Source of the DNA: Malaciobacter pacificus
Lineage (GTDB): Bacteria; Campylobacterota; Campylobacteria; Campylobacterales; Arcobacteraceae
Direction of reading: 5' to 3'
NCBI RefSeq assembly: GCF_004214795.1
Contig: NZ_CP035928.1
Location: 1,364,001 to 1,428,000 of the forward strand
Length of the DNA stretch: 64,000 nt
The notes beneath the pieces were generated by a model, which was not told the DNA's origin, ran no database searches, and saw only the letters and a list, made by a program, of their open reading frames with translations. This document shows, in pieces, positions 34,364-43,766 of the stretch. Numbering within the stretch: position 1 is the stretch's first letter; each line of letters opens with the position of its first letter. The position numbers and the translations under genes are program-made.

Positions 34364-35335
34364 CTATTTTCTTAAAAGTTCACAAGCTTCTTTTGCATGA
34401 TAGGTAATTATTATATCTGCACCAGCTCTTTTAAAGCTCATTAAAGTTTCCATCATTACTTTTTCATAATCAATTAGTCCAGCTGCTCCTGCATGTTTTA
34501 ACATAGCGTATTCACCACTAACATTGTATGCACATAAAGGTAAATTTGTATTATTTCTAATATCTCTAATTACATCTAAAAATGATAATGCAGGTTTAAC
34601 CATTAAAATATCAGCACCTTGTCTCTCATCTTCAAGTGATTCTTCAATAGCTTCTAATCTATTAGCTGGATTCATTTGATAGCTTCTTCTATCTCCAAAA
34701 GATGGTGTTGATTCAGCAACATCTCTAAAAGGTCCATAATATGCACTTGCAAATTTTGTTGAGTATGCCATAATTGGTAGATTTTCATAGCCATTTTTGT
34801 CTAATGCTGTTCTTAATGTTTCAATAATTCCATCCATCATTCCACTTGGAGCAATCATATCAGCACCTGCTTTTGCATGTACTATTGCTTGTTGAGCAGA
34901 AATTTCTAATGTTTTATCATTATCCACAGTCTCAGTTTTAGGATCTAATATTCCACAATGTCCATGATCTGTATATTCACAAAAACATAGGTCTGTTACT
35001 ACAAACATATCAGGAAATTTTGCTTTAATTGCTTTTATTGTTCTTGCTATAATACTCTCATCACATAAACATTCACTTCCAACTGAATCTTTAACATCAG
35101 GAATTGCAAAAAGAATAATAGATTTTAAATCAATACTACATAGATATTCACACTCTTTTACTATTTCATCAATACTCATTTGAAAAACACCAGGCATTGA
35201 TGAAACTTCAGTTTTTATTCCAACACCTTCTTTTACAAATAATGGATATATAAAATCATTGCTAGTTAATGTAGTCTCTTGTACTAAGTTTCTTAATGTT
35301 TTATTTATTCTTAATCTTCTATTTCGTTTAAACAT
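34364..35335 (-). CDS. hemB: Porphobilinogen synthase (delta-aminolevulinate dehydratase)
   Basis: Condenses two 5-aminolevulinate molecules into porphobilinogen, the second step of heme synthesis from ALA. The Schiff-base lysines are in AYSTKFASAYYGPF and MVKPALSFLD. The metal-site cysteines CFCEYTDHGHCG indicate a zinc-type enzyme. RRSYQMNPANRLEA and YNVSGEYAMLK also match. The length of 323 is normal. It lies upstream of argF and hemN on the same strand, giving a heme-linked grouping (71-bp gap). Confidence 0.95.
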   Translation of the reverse strand: MFKRNRRLRINKTLRNLVQETTLTSNDFIYPLFVKEGVGIKTEVSSMPGVFQMSIDEIVKECEYLCSIDLKSIILFAIPDVKDSVGSECLCDESIIARTIKAIKAKFPDMFVVTDLCFCEYTDHGHCGILDPKTETVDNDKTLEISAQQAIVHAKAGADMIAPSGMMDGIIETLRTALDKNGYENLPIMAYSTKFASAYYGPFRDVAESTPSFGDRRSYQMNPANRLEAIEESLEDERQGADILMVKPALSFLDVIRDIRNNTNLPLCAYNVSGEYAMLKHAGAAGLIDYEKVMMETLMSFKRAGADIIITYHAKEACELLRK

Positions 35336-35394
35336 AATATTTACCTCTTTTGGTTATAATCGCAGAATTCTAACAATTTAAGGTTTAAATACAA

Positions 35395-35970
35395 ATGAAT
35401 ATTGAGAAATCAAATATTGCTAAGTTACCTACTAAACATGGTCAATTTTTTATAAAAGCGTACAAATATAATGACCAAGAACATTTAGCAATAATGAGTG
35501 AAAATTTTGAAAAAATTGAAGCACCTTATGTAAGAATTCACTCAGAATGTTTAACTGGAGATGCATTAGGAAGCCTAAAATGTGATTGTCAAGCGCAATT
35601 AAACTTAGCACTAGATTTTATAGCACAAAATGGTGGAATGGTTGTTTATCATAAACAAGAGGGAAGAAACATAGGTCTTTTCAATAAAGTTAATGCGTAT
35701 GCATTACAAGATAAGGGTAGAAATACAATTGAAGCAAACGTAGAACTTGGTTTTGCTCAAGATGAAAGAGATTATTCAGTTGTAGGGTGTATATTTGAAG
35801 ATTTAGGTGTTAAAAAAATAAAATTAATTACAAATAATCCTGAAAAAATCAAATATGTAGAAAGTTTAGGTGTAAATATAGTTGAAAGAATGCCAGCTAT
35901 TATTGAAGCTAATATTCATAACAAAGATTATTTAGCAACAAAAAAAGATCAAATGGGGCATTTACTTTAA
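35395..35970 (+). CDS. ribA: GTP cyclohydrolase II (RibA)
   Basis: First committed step of riboflavin synthesis: opens GTP to the 2,5-diamino-pyrimidinone phosphate. The zinc triad is complete in ECLTGDALGSLKCDCQAQL (C-x2-G-D-x8-C-x-C). YHKQEGRNIGLFNKVNAYAL and LITNNPEKIKYVESLGVNI are family hallmarks. The length of 191 is that of a stand-alone RibA. It overlaps rsmG through TAATG. The RibBA-like gene at 40505 has lost these cysteines, so this is the likely functional cyclohydrolase. Confidence 0.95.
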   Translation: MNIEKSNIAKLPTKHGQFFIKAYKYNDQEHLAIMSENFEKIEAPYVRIHSECLTGDALGSLKCDCQAQLNLALDFIAQNGGMVVYHKQEGRNIGLFNKVNAYALQDKGRNTIEANVELGFAQDERDYSVVGCIFEDLGVKKIKLITNNPEKIKYVESLGVNIVERMPAIIEANIHNKDYLATKKDQMGHLL

Positions 35971-36554
35971 TGAATTTAAAAAGTTTACTTGAATTAAATG
36001 GTTTAAAATTTGAAGATAAGTTTTATGAAGATTGTAATGTTTTTGTAGAACTTCTTCAACAGTGGGGGAAAATTCACAATTTAAGTGGAAGATTAAGCAG
36101 TGAAGATATTTATGAAAATATTTTAGACTCACTTTATCCTTTATCTTTTATTGATAATTATGACTCTTTTGCAGATATTGGAACAGGTGCTGGGTATCCT
36201 GGCTTGATACTTGCAATTGCTCTTAGAGATGTAAAGTCATATTTAATAGAACCACGAATAAAAAGGGTTTCTTTTTTAAATTTTGTGAAAGCTAGTTTAA
36301 AACTTGAAAATTTAACTATCATTTGTGATAGAGTGGAAAAAGTAAAAGATGTTGAAGTTGATTTAATTACTTCAAGAGCAGTTACTAATACCTCTTTATT
36401 ACTTGATATTACACAAAATATCAAAAAAGAGAATAGTTCGTACCTTTTTTATAAAGGAAGTATGCTAGATACTGAATTAAATGAAGCAAAAGTGAATAAC
36501 TACAAGATAGTTAATAGAAAAGATAGAAATTATCTATATATAAAAGGTATGTAA
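35970..36554 (+). CDS. rsmG: 16S rRNA (guanine(527)-N(7))-methyltransferase RsmG
   Basis: SAM-dependent methyltransferase for G527 of 16S rRNA. The 194 residues include WGKIHNLSGRLSSEDIYENI, the SAM-binding FADIGTGAGYPGLILAIALR, FLNFVKASLKL and LITSRAVTNTSLLLD. It is slightly shorter than the enteric protein. It starts within the ribA stop codon and ends overlapping the next ATG (TAATG), so ribA, rsmG and the zinc-ribbon gene are translationally coupled. Confidence 0.93.
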   Translation: MNLKSLLELNGLKFEDKFYEDCNVFVELLQQWGKIHNLSGRLSSEDIYENILDSLYPLSFIDNYDSFADIGTGAGYPGLILAIALRDVKSYLIEPRIKRVSFLNFVKASLKLENLTIICDRVEKVKDVEVDLITSRAVTNTSLLLDITQNIKKENSSYLFYKGSMLDTELNEAKVNNYKIVNRKDRNYLYIKGM

Positions 36555-36772
36555 TGGTATTAAAAGTTTTAGCAATTGTTGTTGTGCTAATTTTGGTTTA
36601 TATCTTCTTTTTCAAAAAAAGTAGAGAAAGTGAAATTACAGGTAACAAAAAACATGAGATAGAAGATGAATTGGTTGAATGTCCAACTTGTAAAACATAT
36701 GTTTCAAGTAAAGAATCAATTTTAAGTAATGGTAAATACTATTGCTCTAAAGAGTGTTTACTAAATAAATAG
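36554..36772 (+). CDS. PP0621-like small membrane zinc-ribbon protein
   Basis: The 72-residue protein has one N-terminal transmembrane helix (LKVLAIVVVLILVYIFFF), a polar linker and a C-terminal zinc-ribbon pattern ECPTCKTYVSS then YYCSKECLLNK (C-x2-C, C-x3-C). This fits the PP0621 family of unknown function. Its ATG overlaps the rsmG stop. It is probably an inner-membrane protein with a cytoplasmic zinc knuckle. Confidence 0.7.
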   Translation: MVLKVLAIVVVLILVYIFFFKKSRESEITGNKKHEIEDELVECPTCKTYVSSKESILSNGKYYCSKECLLNK

Positions 36773-36781
36773 GAATTTAAA

Positions 36782-37150
36782 ATGATATTAATAGGTGATA
36801 AGTTAATTCCCTTTGAAAATATATCCAAAATATCAATTATTGATGATATAAAGCACACAAACTCTAATAGTACAATTATTTTTTATTTTCAAGAAGAGAT
36901 TTTAAAATATTGTTTTGAAAATGAATTATCAAGTGCGGTTATAGTTTCAAATATAAAAGAGGCAGTATATGCTAACAGCTTAAATGCAAAATATATTATT
37001 TGTAAAGAAAATCTTGCTATTAAAATTCAAAAAATAGCAGATAACTATATGTTTGATACTAGAGTTTTAGCAATAATAGAAAACTCAGATGAGATAGAAT
37101 CTGTAGCTTTAAATGAAATTGATGGAGCAATTTACAAGGATTTGCTTTAG
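36782..37150 (+). CDS. Unrecognised 122-residue cytoplasmic protein
   Basis: A protein with no signal peptide or membrane helix, beginning MILIGDKLIPFENISKI. Alternating short strands and helices (AVIVSNIKEAVYANSLNAKY, TRVLAIIENSDEIE) suggest a small alpha/beta fold, and the latter half is reminiscent of TrkA-type nucleotide-binding segments, but this is weak. It follows the zinc-ribbon gene by 9 bp in the same operon. Confidence 0.5.
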   Translation: MILIGDKLIPFENISKISIIDDIKHTNSNSTIIFYFQEEILKYCFENELSSAVIVSNIKEAVYANSLNAKYIICKENLAIKIQKIADNYMFDTRVLAIIENSDEIESVALNEIDGAIYKDLL

Positions 37151-37220
37151 GCTTTTTACTTAAAAGTAAGTAATTTTTAGATAGGATAATTGCCTTTAAT
37201 AACACACTAATAGGAAAATT

Positions 37221-37376
37221 GTGAAAGAAATATTAGATATTATAATCTTAGTAATGTTTGTTATAATGGTTGCATTATTTATTATCAACTTTAATAGACA
37301 ACAAATAGACAAATACAAAGATAAACTTCAAGATAACGAAAAAAAGAATTCAAGCAAGGATACAGTAGATGAATAA
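37221..37376 (+). CDS. Small 51-residue membrane protein overlapping glyS
   Basis: GTG at 37221, with AGGAAAA a few bases upstream, opens 51 codons: a membrane helix (IIILVMFVIMVALFIINF) followed by a charged tail (QIDKYKDKLQDNEKK). Its stop overlaps the start of glyS by 8 bases, so translation may be coupled. No family is recognised. Confidence 0.55.
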   Translation: MKEILDIIILVMFVIMVALFIINFNRQQIDKYKDKLQDNEKKNSSKDTVDE

Positions 37377-39384
37377 ACCATTATTAATTGAGATTGGTGT
37401 TGAAGAATTACCAGCAATTCCATTTTTAAAAGAGTTACCAAATATTGAAAAAAAATGGGCAGATATTTTAGAAAAAAATAGATTACTATGTGATTTTGAA
37501 TTTTTCTATACACCAAGAAGATTAGTATTATGGCACAGAGAGTTCCAAGTAAAGCAAGAAGATTCAGTTGTTGAACAATTTGGGGCTCCTGTTAAAATAG
37601 CTTACAAAGATGGTGAACCAACTGGAGCTGCACTTGGTTTTGCTAAAAAATGTGGTGTAAGTGTTGATGAATTAGAAAGAATTGATCAAGGTAAAGGTGA
37701 AGTTCTTTACTTCAAGCAAGAAGTAGTAGGAACAGATGCAAAAGATTTATTAAATGATATGGTTAATGAATTTATCTCATCACTTAATTTTGGTAAATCT
37801 ATGAGATGGGGAAGTAGAACAGATAGTTTTATTAGACCAATTAGAAACTTATCTATTATCTTAGGTGAGCAAATAGTTGAGGGTGAATTATTTGGTGTTA
37901 AATCTTCAAACTTCTCATTTGCACATAGAATGGTTTCTTATGAACCATTTACTTACTCTTTTGCAGGTGATTATTTCTGTAAACTTGATAAAAATGGTGT
38001 AATATTATATCCAGATGAAAGAAGAAAAATCATCTTAGATCAAATGAAAACGATCGAACAAAGAGAAAATGTATCTATTGAAATTGATGCAGAGTTACTA
38101 GAAGAAGTTGTAGCAATTACTGAGTATCCAACGGCTTTAATTGGTAAATTTGATGAAGAGTTCTTAGAGTTACCTGAAGAGGTTATTGTAACTTCTATGA
38201 AAGAACACCAAAGATATTTTGCTGTTTATAAAGATGGAAAATTAACAAATAATTTTATTGTTGTATCAAACTCTAAAACTGATGACTTTGGATACATTAT
38301 TCAAGGTAATGAAAAGGTTCTACGACCAAGACTTGCTGATGGTATGTTCTTTTGGAAAAATGATATCAAAAATGGCTTATCAAATGAAGGACTTAAAAAA
38401 TTAACATTTGTTGAAGGTTTAGGTTCAATGTATGAAAAATCGCAGAGAGAAGCTAAAATAGCTAATTATCTTGCAGATGAATTTGGAGTTGAGCAAAAAG
38501 AGCTATTACAAAAAGCTGTAATGATGGCAAAATCTGATTTAATGTCTGAAATGGTATTTGAGTTCACTGAACTACAAGGTTTAATGGGGTATTACTATGC
38601 AAAACTTGCAGGTGAAGATGAATTAGTTTATACTGCACTAAAAGAGCAGTATTTACCAGATGGTGAAGATTCAGAACTTCCTTCAAATAAGTTCTCTTCA
38701 ATTGTTGCATTATCTTTCAAATTAGATAGTTTAATGGGATTATTTAGTGTTGGTAAGATTCCAACTGGTTCTAAAGATCCATTTGGATTAAGAAGAGCAG
38801 CAGCTGGTATTGTAAAAATTGCAATGGAGCATAAACTTCCAATTGATTTAGAAAAAATCATTGATGCATTAATCTCTAATTATCCAGGTTTAGATAAAAA
38901 AGTTTTAGTAGAGTTTTTCAATGAAAGATTATTTAAAATCTTTGATGTTAATCCAACAGTTCTTAAAGCAGTTTTAGGAAGTGGTGAAACAAATGTTTAT
39001 GAAATATCACAAAAACTTTGTGCACTTAATCCAATTGTATTGAGTGATAATTTTAAAGAGTACACTGCAACATTTAAAAGAGTTGCAAATATTATCAAAG
39101 ATCTTGATACTAATTCACAATTATCAATTGATGAATCATTATTTGAAGATGAACAAGAAAAAGCATTGTTTGCAAAATATAGTGAAGTAACTTCTAAGTC
39201 TTATGATGATTATGAAGTTGAATTAGATGCATTATTTAGTATGAAAGTACAACTTGATGATTTCTTTGATAATGTATATGTAAATCATGAAGACGAAGCT
39301 ATAAAAACAAATAGAAAAAATCTTATTGGTTTAGTATATCAAGCATTTAGAAAAATTGCTGATATTAAAGAAATTACAATATAA
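37369..39384 (+). CDS. glyS: Glycine-tRNA ligase beta subunit
   Basis: Beta subunit of the bacterial alpha2-beta2 glycyl-tRNA synthetase, needed with GlyQ for charging tRNA-Gly. The 671 residues begin LLIEIGVEELPAIP, then PTGAALGFAKKCGV, TEYPTALIGKFDEEFLELP, MKEHQRYFAVY and DPFGLRRAAAGIVKI near the C-terminal anticodon-binding region. All hallmark segments are present. glyQ is not nearby. It may be translated together with the small upstream membrane protein. Confidence 0.95.
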   Translation: MNKPLLIEIGVEELPAIPFLKELPNIEKKWADILEKNRLLCDFEFFYTPRRLVLWHREFQVKQEDSVVEQFGAPVKIAYKDGEPTGAALGFAKKCGVSVDELERIDQGKGEVLYFKQEVVGTDAKDLLNDMVNEFISSLNFGKSMRWGSRTDSFIRPIRNLSIILGEQIVEGELFGVKSSNFSFAHRMVSYEPFTYSFAGDYFCKLDKNGVILYPDERRKIILDQMKTIEQRENVSIEIDAELLEEVVAITEYPTALIGKFDEEFLELPEEVIVTSMKEHQRYFAVYKDGKLTNNFIVVSNSKTDDFGYIIQGNEKVLRPRLADGMFFWKNDIKNGLSNEGLKKLTFVEGLGSMYEKSQREAKIANYLADEFGVEQKELLQKAVMMAKSDLMSEMVFEFTELQGLMGYYYAKLAGEDELVYTALKEQYLPDGEDSELPSNKFSSIVALSFKLDSLMGLFSVGKIPTGSKDPFGLRRAAAGIVKIAMEHKLPIDLEKIIDALISNYPGLDKKVLVEFFNERLFKIFDVNPTVLKAVLGSGETNVYEISQKLCALNPIVLSDNFKEYTATFKRVANIIKDLDTNSQLSIDESLFEDEQEKALFAKYSEVTSKSYDDYEVELDALFSMKVQLDDFFDNVYVNHEDEAIKTNRKNLIGLVYQAFRKIADIKEITI

Positions 39385-39394
39385 AAGGATTCTT

Positions 39395-39745
39395 ATGAAA
39401 AAAACACTATTAATTTCATCATTGGTTGTATTAACGTTTTTAATTACAGGTTGTGAAGAAAAACAGAATAAAATTAATAGATATATCCAAAACTGGACAG
39501 GTGTTAATGGTGTTTTAGAGGTTTATGCAGGGGATAAGCTAGTTAAGAGATTTATAAAAATTGACAAGCTTTCAACTGCAAATGCAACTGAAGGAAACTT
39601 TAGTAGACCATATAGATATGGTTATGGTATTTTAGATGAAAATCTTAACTTTCAAGCTGATTCAAATGAAAAAAAAGTATATTTTGAGTTTTCAGATTAC
39701 TCTACTAGTTATATTTTCTTTGAAAACCCAAATGTAAAAAATTAG
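39395..39745 (+). CDS. Small lipoprotein
   Basis: Start chosen at ATG 39395 with AAAGGA upstream; an earlier frame start would lie inside glyS. A lipoprotein signal (LISSLVVLTFLITGC) is followed by about 98 residues including YIQNWTGVNGVLEVYAGDKL and YRYGYGILDENLNFQAD. It is exported and lipid-anchored. No domain is recognised. It sits 10 bp after glyS and is probably co-transcribed. Confidence 0.7.
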   Translation: MKKTLLISSLVVLTFLITGCEEKQNKINRYIQNWTGVNGVLEVYAGDKLVKRFIKIDKLSTANATEGNFSRPYRYGYGILDENLNFQADSNEKKVYFEFSDYSTSYIFFENPNVKN

Positions 39746-39758
39746 AAGGTTTATTCCT

Positions 39759-39962
39759 ATGAAATTTAGAAATTTATTTTTAACAGTTTTTTTAGTTTTT
39801 TTATTTACAGGATGTGCTACATGGGAAGGTGTGAAAAAAGATGCTGCATCTGCATGGGAAGTGATATCAAATAAAAGTGCTGATGCATGGGATGCTACTA
39901 AAGAAAAAAGCTCAGAAGTTTATGATGATACAAAAGATAAAATAAATGAGGCTACAAAATAA
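39759..39962 (+). CDS. Small lipoprotein with amphipathic repeats
   Basis: Lipoprotein signal VFLVFLFTGC followed by 50 residues made of repeating amphipathic units (AASAWEVISNKSADAWDATK, EKSSEVYDDTKDKI). It resembles small alpha-helical envelope lipoproteins in character only. It is 13 bp downstream of the previous lipoprotein gene. The function is unknown, probably outer-membrane or periplasmic. Confidence 0.65.
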   Translation: MKFRNLFLTVFLVFLFTGCATWEGVKKDAASAWEVISNKSADAWDATKEKSSEVYDDTKDKINEATK

Positions 39963-39969
39963 TAATTTA

Positions 39970-40024
39970 AATAGCTATAACACAATAATTTAATATTCGC
40001 GCATTTTTAAAAGTTATAGCTATT
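39970..40024 (+). terminator. Long-loop inverted repeat after the lipoprotein genes
   Basis: AATAGCTATAAC (39970-39981) pairs with GTTATAGCTATT (40013-40024) with a 31-nt loop. An AT-rich run and a T-run near 40040-40050 follow. It could end the glyS-lipoprotein transcript or serve as a 3' structure facing the tRNA genes. Confidence 0.4.
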
Positions 40025-40071
40025 ATATAATAATTGTTTGATTTTTTTTAATAAAAATTTAGAAAAATTCG

Positions 40072-40148
40072 TGGAGCTGATGAAGGGAGTCGAACCCCCG
40101 ACCTGCTGATTACAAATCAGCTGCTCTAGCCAACTGAGCTACATCAGC
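40072..40148 (-). tRNA. tRNA-Thr(TGT)
   Basis: A 77-base cloverleaf with encoded CCA. The acceptor GCTGATG pairs with CATCAGC, the anticodon loop is TTTGTAA (TGT) and the T-loop is TTCGACT. First of a group of three tRNA genes on the minus strand. Confidence 0.95.
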
Positions 40149-40187
40149 ATCCAAAAATATAAGTATTTATTCAATGAATAAATAAAG

Positions 40188-40264
40188 TGGTGTCAAGAGA
40201 GAGACTTGAACTCTCGACCTCCGGCTTATGAGACCAGCGCTCTAGCCAGCTGAGCTACCTTGAC
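40188..40264 (-). tRNA. tRNA-Met(CAT), elongator type
   Basis: A 77-base cloverleaf with encoded CCA. The acceptor GTCAAGG pairs fully with the 3' strand, and the anticodon loop is CTCATAA. It lacks the three G-C pairs of an initiator anticodon stem, so it is read as elongator Met; an Ile2 identity with modified C34 is less likely but cannot be excluded. Confidence 0.88.
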
Positions 40265-40279
40265 TTCTTGACTAATAAT

Positions 40280-40356
<77 letters not shown>

Positions 40357-40462
40357 ACTAAAAAAGTGACTTAAAATATATTCTATCTTTTAAGTGGTGG
40401 AATTATAGTGAAAAAAGTTTACTATGTCAAGGGCTTTTTATATTAAATTTTAGAAATTTCGA

Positions 40463-40468
40463 TATAAT
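40463..40468 (+). promoter_or_regulatory. -10 box of the ribBA-like gene
   Basis: TATAAT at 40463-40468, 37 bp upstream of the ATG at 40505, in an AT-rich stretch typical of Campylobacterota promoters. No FMN-riboswitch-like conserved leader is seen between it and the start. Confidence 0.5.
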
Positions 40469-40504
40469 TTAAAATATATAAATAAATATGATAAAGAAGT
40501 ATAA

Positions 40505-41536
40505 ATGAATGCAATACAAAGAGTAAAAGAAGCAATAGAAGAGATTCAAAAAGGTAACATGGTTATCATGCTTGATGATGAGGATAGAGAGAATGAAGGT
40601 GATTTAGTTTATGCTGCACCTTTAAGTACTCCTGAAAAAGTGAATTTTATGGCAACCCATGCTAAAGGTCTAATTTGTGTATCAGTTACAAAAGAGACTG
40701 CAAATAGATTAGAATTGAATCCTATGGTTAGCTCTAATACATCTTCATATGAAACTGCATTTACAGTTTCTGTTGATGCTGCTAATGCAGCAACTGGTAT
40801 TAGTGCAGGGGAAAGAGATGATACAATTAAAATCTTAGCTAATCCTATTTCAAAAGAGTGTGAATTAGTAAAACCAGGACATATATTTCCTTTAATTGCT
40901 AAAGATGGTGGAGTACTAGTTAGGACTGGACATACCGAGGGAAGTGTCGATTTATGTAAATTAGCAGGATTAAATGGTGAAGCTGTTATTTGTGAAATTA
41001 TGAAAGAAGATGGAACAATGGCAAGACGTGATGATTTAGATATCTTTGCTGAAAAACATAATATGAAACAAATTTATATTTCTGATTTAGTAGAATATAG
41101 ATTGTCCCATGAAAAACTTGTGGAAGAGATTAGCTCTGTTGATACTAAGTTTTTTAATAGTGATGTTAAAAAGAAAGAGTTTAAAGACCATTTGGGAAAT
41201 ATTCACACTGCAATTGTTTTTAAAGAATTTGAAGAAATTACTCATGTTAAATTTCATTCAGTTATTCCAGATATTGACCTATTTTTAAATGATAATAAAT
41301 TACATTCAATGTTAAAAACTATTAATTTCTTACAATCAAAAGGTGGGATTTTAATATTTTTAAGTGGCGATGAAAAAATGAAAGATAGTCAAAAAGATTA
41401 TGGAGTAGGGGCTCAAATACTAAACTCACTTGATATAAAGAAAATAAAACTTATGACAAGTGGAGGGAAGCACTCTTTTGTTGGTTTAAATGGCTTCGGA
41501 TTAGAGATTGTTGAGGAAATACAAATAGAGTGTTAA
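40505..41536 (+). CDS. ribB: 3,4-dihydroxy-2-butanone-4-phosphate synthase with degenerate GTP cyclohydrolase II-like domain
   Basis: The N-terminal domain (about 1-205) is RibB, which makes the four-carbon unit of riboflavin from ribulose 5-phosphate: MVIMLDDEDRENEGDLVYAA, FMATHAKGLICVS, FPLIAKDGGVLVRTGHTEGS and ARRDDLDIFAEKH. The C-terminal part has the general GCHII outline (DHLGNIHTAIVF, DYGVGAQILNSLDIKKIKL) but none of the zinc cysteines, so it cannot be an ordinary cyclohydrolase. A complete RibA is encoded at 35395. Such RibBA-like proteins are known in Campylobacterota. It follows a TATAAT box and appears monocistronic. Confidence 0.9.
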   Translation: MNAIQRVKEAIEEIQKGNMVIMLDDEDRENEGDLVYAAPLSTPEKVNFMATHAKGLICVSVTKETANRLELNPMVSSNTSSYETAFTVSVDAANAATGISAGERDDTIKILANPISKECELVKPGHIFPLIAKDGGVLVRTGHTEGSVDLCKLAGLNGEAVICEIMKEDGTMARRDDLDIFAEKHNMKQIYISDLVEYRLSHEKLVEEISSVDTKFFNSDVKKKEFKDHLGNIHTAIVFKEFEEITHVKFHSVIPDIDLFLNDNKLHSMLKTINFLQSKGGILIFLSGDEKMKDSQKDYGVGAQILNSLDIKKIKLMTSGGKHSFVGLNGFGLEIVEEIQIEC

Positions 41537-41562
41537 AATATTAACGCTCTATTTATTTAGAA

Positions 41563-42057
41563 TTATGATAAACCAATAGCTGATTTAATTAGATCTAGTG
41601 TTTTTTGAGGAATAATCATTTCATTAAATAATTTATCCTCATTTTTTTTATAATATTTAGATTCTAATATAGTATTAATTTTATCTTCAAATTTCTGAAC
41701 TACAGTTTCTTGAGTATCTTTATCTTCAATATCTAAAAATTGTTTTGGTTCTTGATTTTTAACTCTAGCTAACCTATAGTTAAATAAATATTCATTATCA
41801 GGGTCTTCATTTAAAATCTCACAAATAATTTTATATATATCATTTAGCTCTGATTTATATTTTCTATAAATAATTCCTGTACTATCATTTAATGATTTTG
41901 TAAAATTATCATAATTAATAAAAAGTTCTTTTAATTCTGAGTCTTCAATAGAATCATTTTCTACATCAAATTTTTTTGATAATAAATGTTTACAACAATA
42001 ATAAACAACTTCTTCTTGATTATTTTTAATATCTTCTAAAAAGTTAGAGATTTTCAT
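41563..42057 (-). CDS. Unrecognised 164-residue acidic protein
   Basis: A soluble, acidic, mostly helical protein (starts MKISNFLEDIKNNQEEVVYY; includes a CC pair and EILNEDPDNEYLFNYRLARV). No domain is recognised. It lies downstream of the pckA terminator, so it probably has its own promoter or relies on read-through. It could be a conserved Arcobacter protein of unknown role. Confidence 0.5.
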   Translation of the reverse strand: MKISNFLEDIKNNQEEVVYYCCKHLLSKKFDVENDSIEDSELKELFINYDNFTKSLNDSTGIIYRKYKSELNDIYKIICEILNEDPDNEYLFNYRLARVKNQEPKQFLDIEDKDTQETVVQKFEDKINTILESKYYKKNEDKLFNEMIIPQKTLDLIKSAIGLS

Positions 42058-42080
42058 GTAGTTCTCCTATTTATATATTC

Positions 42081-42113
42081 AAAAAAAAGGGAGCGATTAA
42101 ATCACTCCCTTTA
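42081..42113 (-). terminator. Strong intrinsic terminator after pckA
   Basis: On the minus strand AAAGGGAG-T-GATT / TA / AATC-G-CTCCCTTT forms a long stem (one T-G pair) followed by a run of eight T. It separates pckA from the unknown gene downstream. Confidence 0.95.
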
Positions 42114-42141
42114 TGTTAAATTTTTATAGGAATATTATATC

Positions 42142-43722
42142 TTAAATTTGTGGCCCTGCAGCTGTAAAATCATACTCACTTTCTAAAGTTAAGTATTTTT
42201 TAAAGTTATCAATATACATTGCTGCAAGTTTTTCTCTAGTTTCATCATATGCAGCTTTATCTGCCCATGTATTTCTAGGGTTTAGAACATTAGTATCAAC
42301 ACCATTTAATGTTTTTGGTATTTGTAAATTAAATATTGGCAATGTTTCAAATTCTGAAGATTCAATTGAACCATCTAAAATTCCATTGATACAAGCTCTT
42401 GTATTTTTAATACTCATTCTTGAACCAATACCATATGGACCTCCTGTCCATCCTGTATTTACTAAATAAACATTTACGTTGTGTTTGTCAATTTTTTGAC
42501 CTAATAACTCAGCATATACCGTTGGGTTAAGAGGTAGAAATGCTTCACCAAAACAAGATGAGAATGTAGCAACTGGTTCAGTAATACCTCTTTCAGTTCC
42601 AGCTACTTTTGCTGTATATCCACTTAGGAAGTAGTACATAGCTTGTTGTTTATCTAATTTTGCAACAGGAGGTAATACACCAAATGCATCTGCACATAAG
42701 AAGATAATATTGTTAGGGTGACCACCTTTCATATCAGGAGTATGATTTGGAATATGATCTAATGGATATGAAACTCTTGTATTTTCTGTTTTAGAACCAT
42801 CAGTATAATCAACAACACCATTTTCATCATAAACAACATTTTCTAAAATTGCACCTTTTTTAATAGCATTGAAAATTTCTGGTTCACTTTCTCCATCAAG
42901 GTTAATTACTTTTGCGTAACATCCACCTTCAAAGTTGAAAATACCTTCATCATCCCATCCATGCTCATCATCACCAATTAATGCTCTATTTGGATCAGTT
43001 GATAATGTCGTTTTACCAGTTCCAGAAAGTCCGAAGAATAGTGCAGTATCCCCATCTTTACCGATATTAGCTGAACAGTGCATAGGAAGTTTACCTTCTA
43101 ATGGTAACCAGTAATTCATCATTGAGAATACACCTTTTTTCATTTCACCAGCATACCAAGTACCACCAATGATTGCTGTGTTTTCTTCAACATTAAAAAT
43201 TACATAAACTTCAGAATGTAAACCATGACTTGCATAAGCCATATCTACTGTTTTACAAGAGTTATAAATTGTAAATTCTGGTTCAAAATTGTCTAATTCC
43301 TCTTGAGTTTGAGGAACAATAAACATATTTTGAATAAAGTGTGCTTGCCAAGCAACTTCAGTGATAAATCTAACTGATTTTCTAGAATCTAATGAAGCTC
43401 CACAGTAAACATCAGTAACATATATATCTTTGTTGCTTAATTGTTTTTTAGAGTTTTTTAATAAATCTTCATAAACATTTTTTGATACTTTTTGATTTAT
43501 ATCACCCCATGCAATATATTTATTTGAAGGATCTTGGTTTACAAAAAATTTATCCTTAGGACTTCTTCCTGTAAAAATTCCCGTATCAATCATTAAAGCA
43601 CCAGTTGAAGAGACTTTCGCCCCTTCATTTTCAACAGCATGTTGAATTAATATGTCAACATCTGCATTTCTCCTAATTTCACCTACGTTTTCTAAACCTA
43701 ACGTGTCTTTGATTTCAGACAT
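42142..43722 (-). CDS. pckA: Phosphoenolpyruvate carboxykinase (ATP)
   Basis: Interconverts oxaloacetate plus ATP with phosphoenolpyruvate, CO2 and ADP. The kinase-2 P-loop [11 protein letters not shown], the substrate motif [28 protein letters not shown] and [20 protein letters not shown] are intact, as is [17 protein letters not shown]. The length of 526 is normal. It is 44 bp downstream of oadB in the same direction, so the group joins pyruvate, oxaloacetate and PEP and fits gluconeogenic growth on organic acids. Confidence 0.96.
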   Translation of the reverse strand: MSEIKDTLGLENVGEIRRNADVDILIQHAVENEGAKVSSTGALMIDTGIFTGRSPKDKFFVNQDPSNKYIAWGDINQKVSKNVYEDLLKNSKKQLSNKDIYVTDVYCGASLDSRKSVRFITEVAWQAHFIQNMFIVPQTQEELDNFEPEFTIYNSCKTVDMAYASHGLHSEVYVIFNVEENTAIIGGTWYAGEMKKGVFSMMNYWLPLEGKLPMHCSANIGKDGDTALFFGLSGTGKTTLSTDPNRALIGDDEHGWDDEGIFNFEGGCYAKVINLDGESEPEIFNAIKKGAILENVVYDENGVVDYTDGSKTENTRVSYPLDHIPNHTPDMKGGHPNNIIFLCADAFGVLPPVAKLDKQQAMYYFLSGYTAKVAGTERGITEPVATFSSCFGEAFLPLNPTVYAELLGQKIDKHNVNVYLVNTGWTGGPYGIGSRMSIKNTRACINGILDGSIESSEFETLPIFNLQIPKTLNGVDTNVLNPRNTWADKAAYDETREKLAAMYIDNFKKYLTLESEYDFTAAGPQI

Positions 43723-43766
43723 AATTTAACTTTCCTACTTAAATTTTTTTGTAATTATATACAAAT

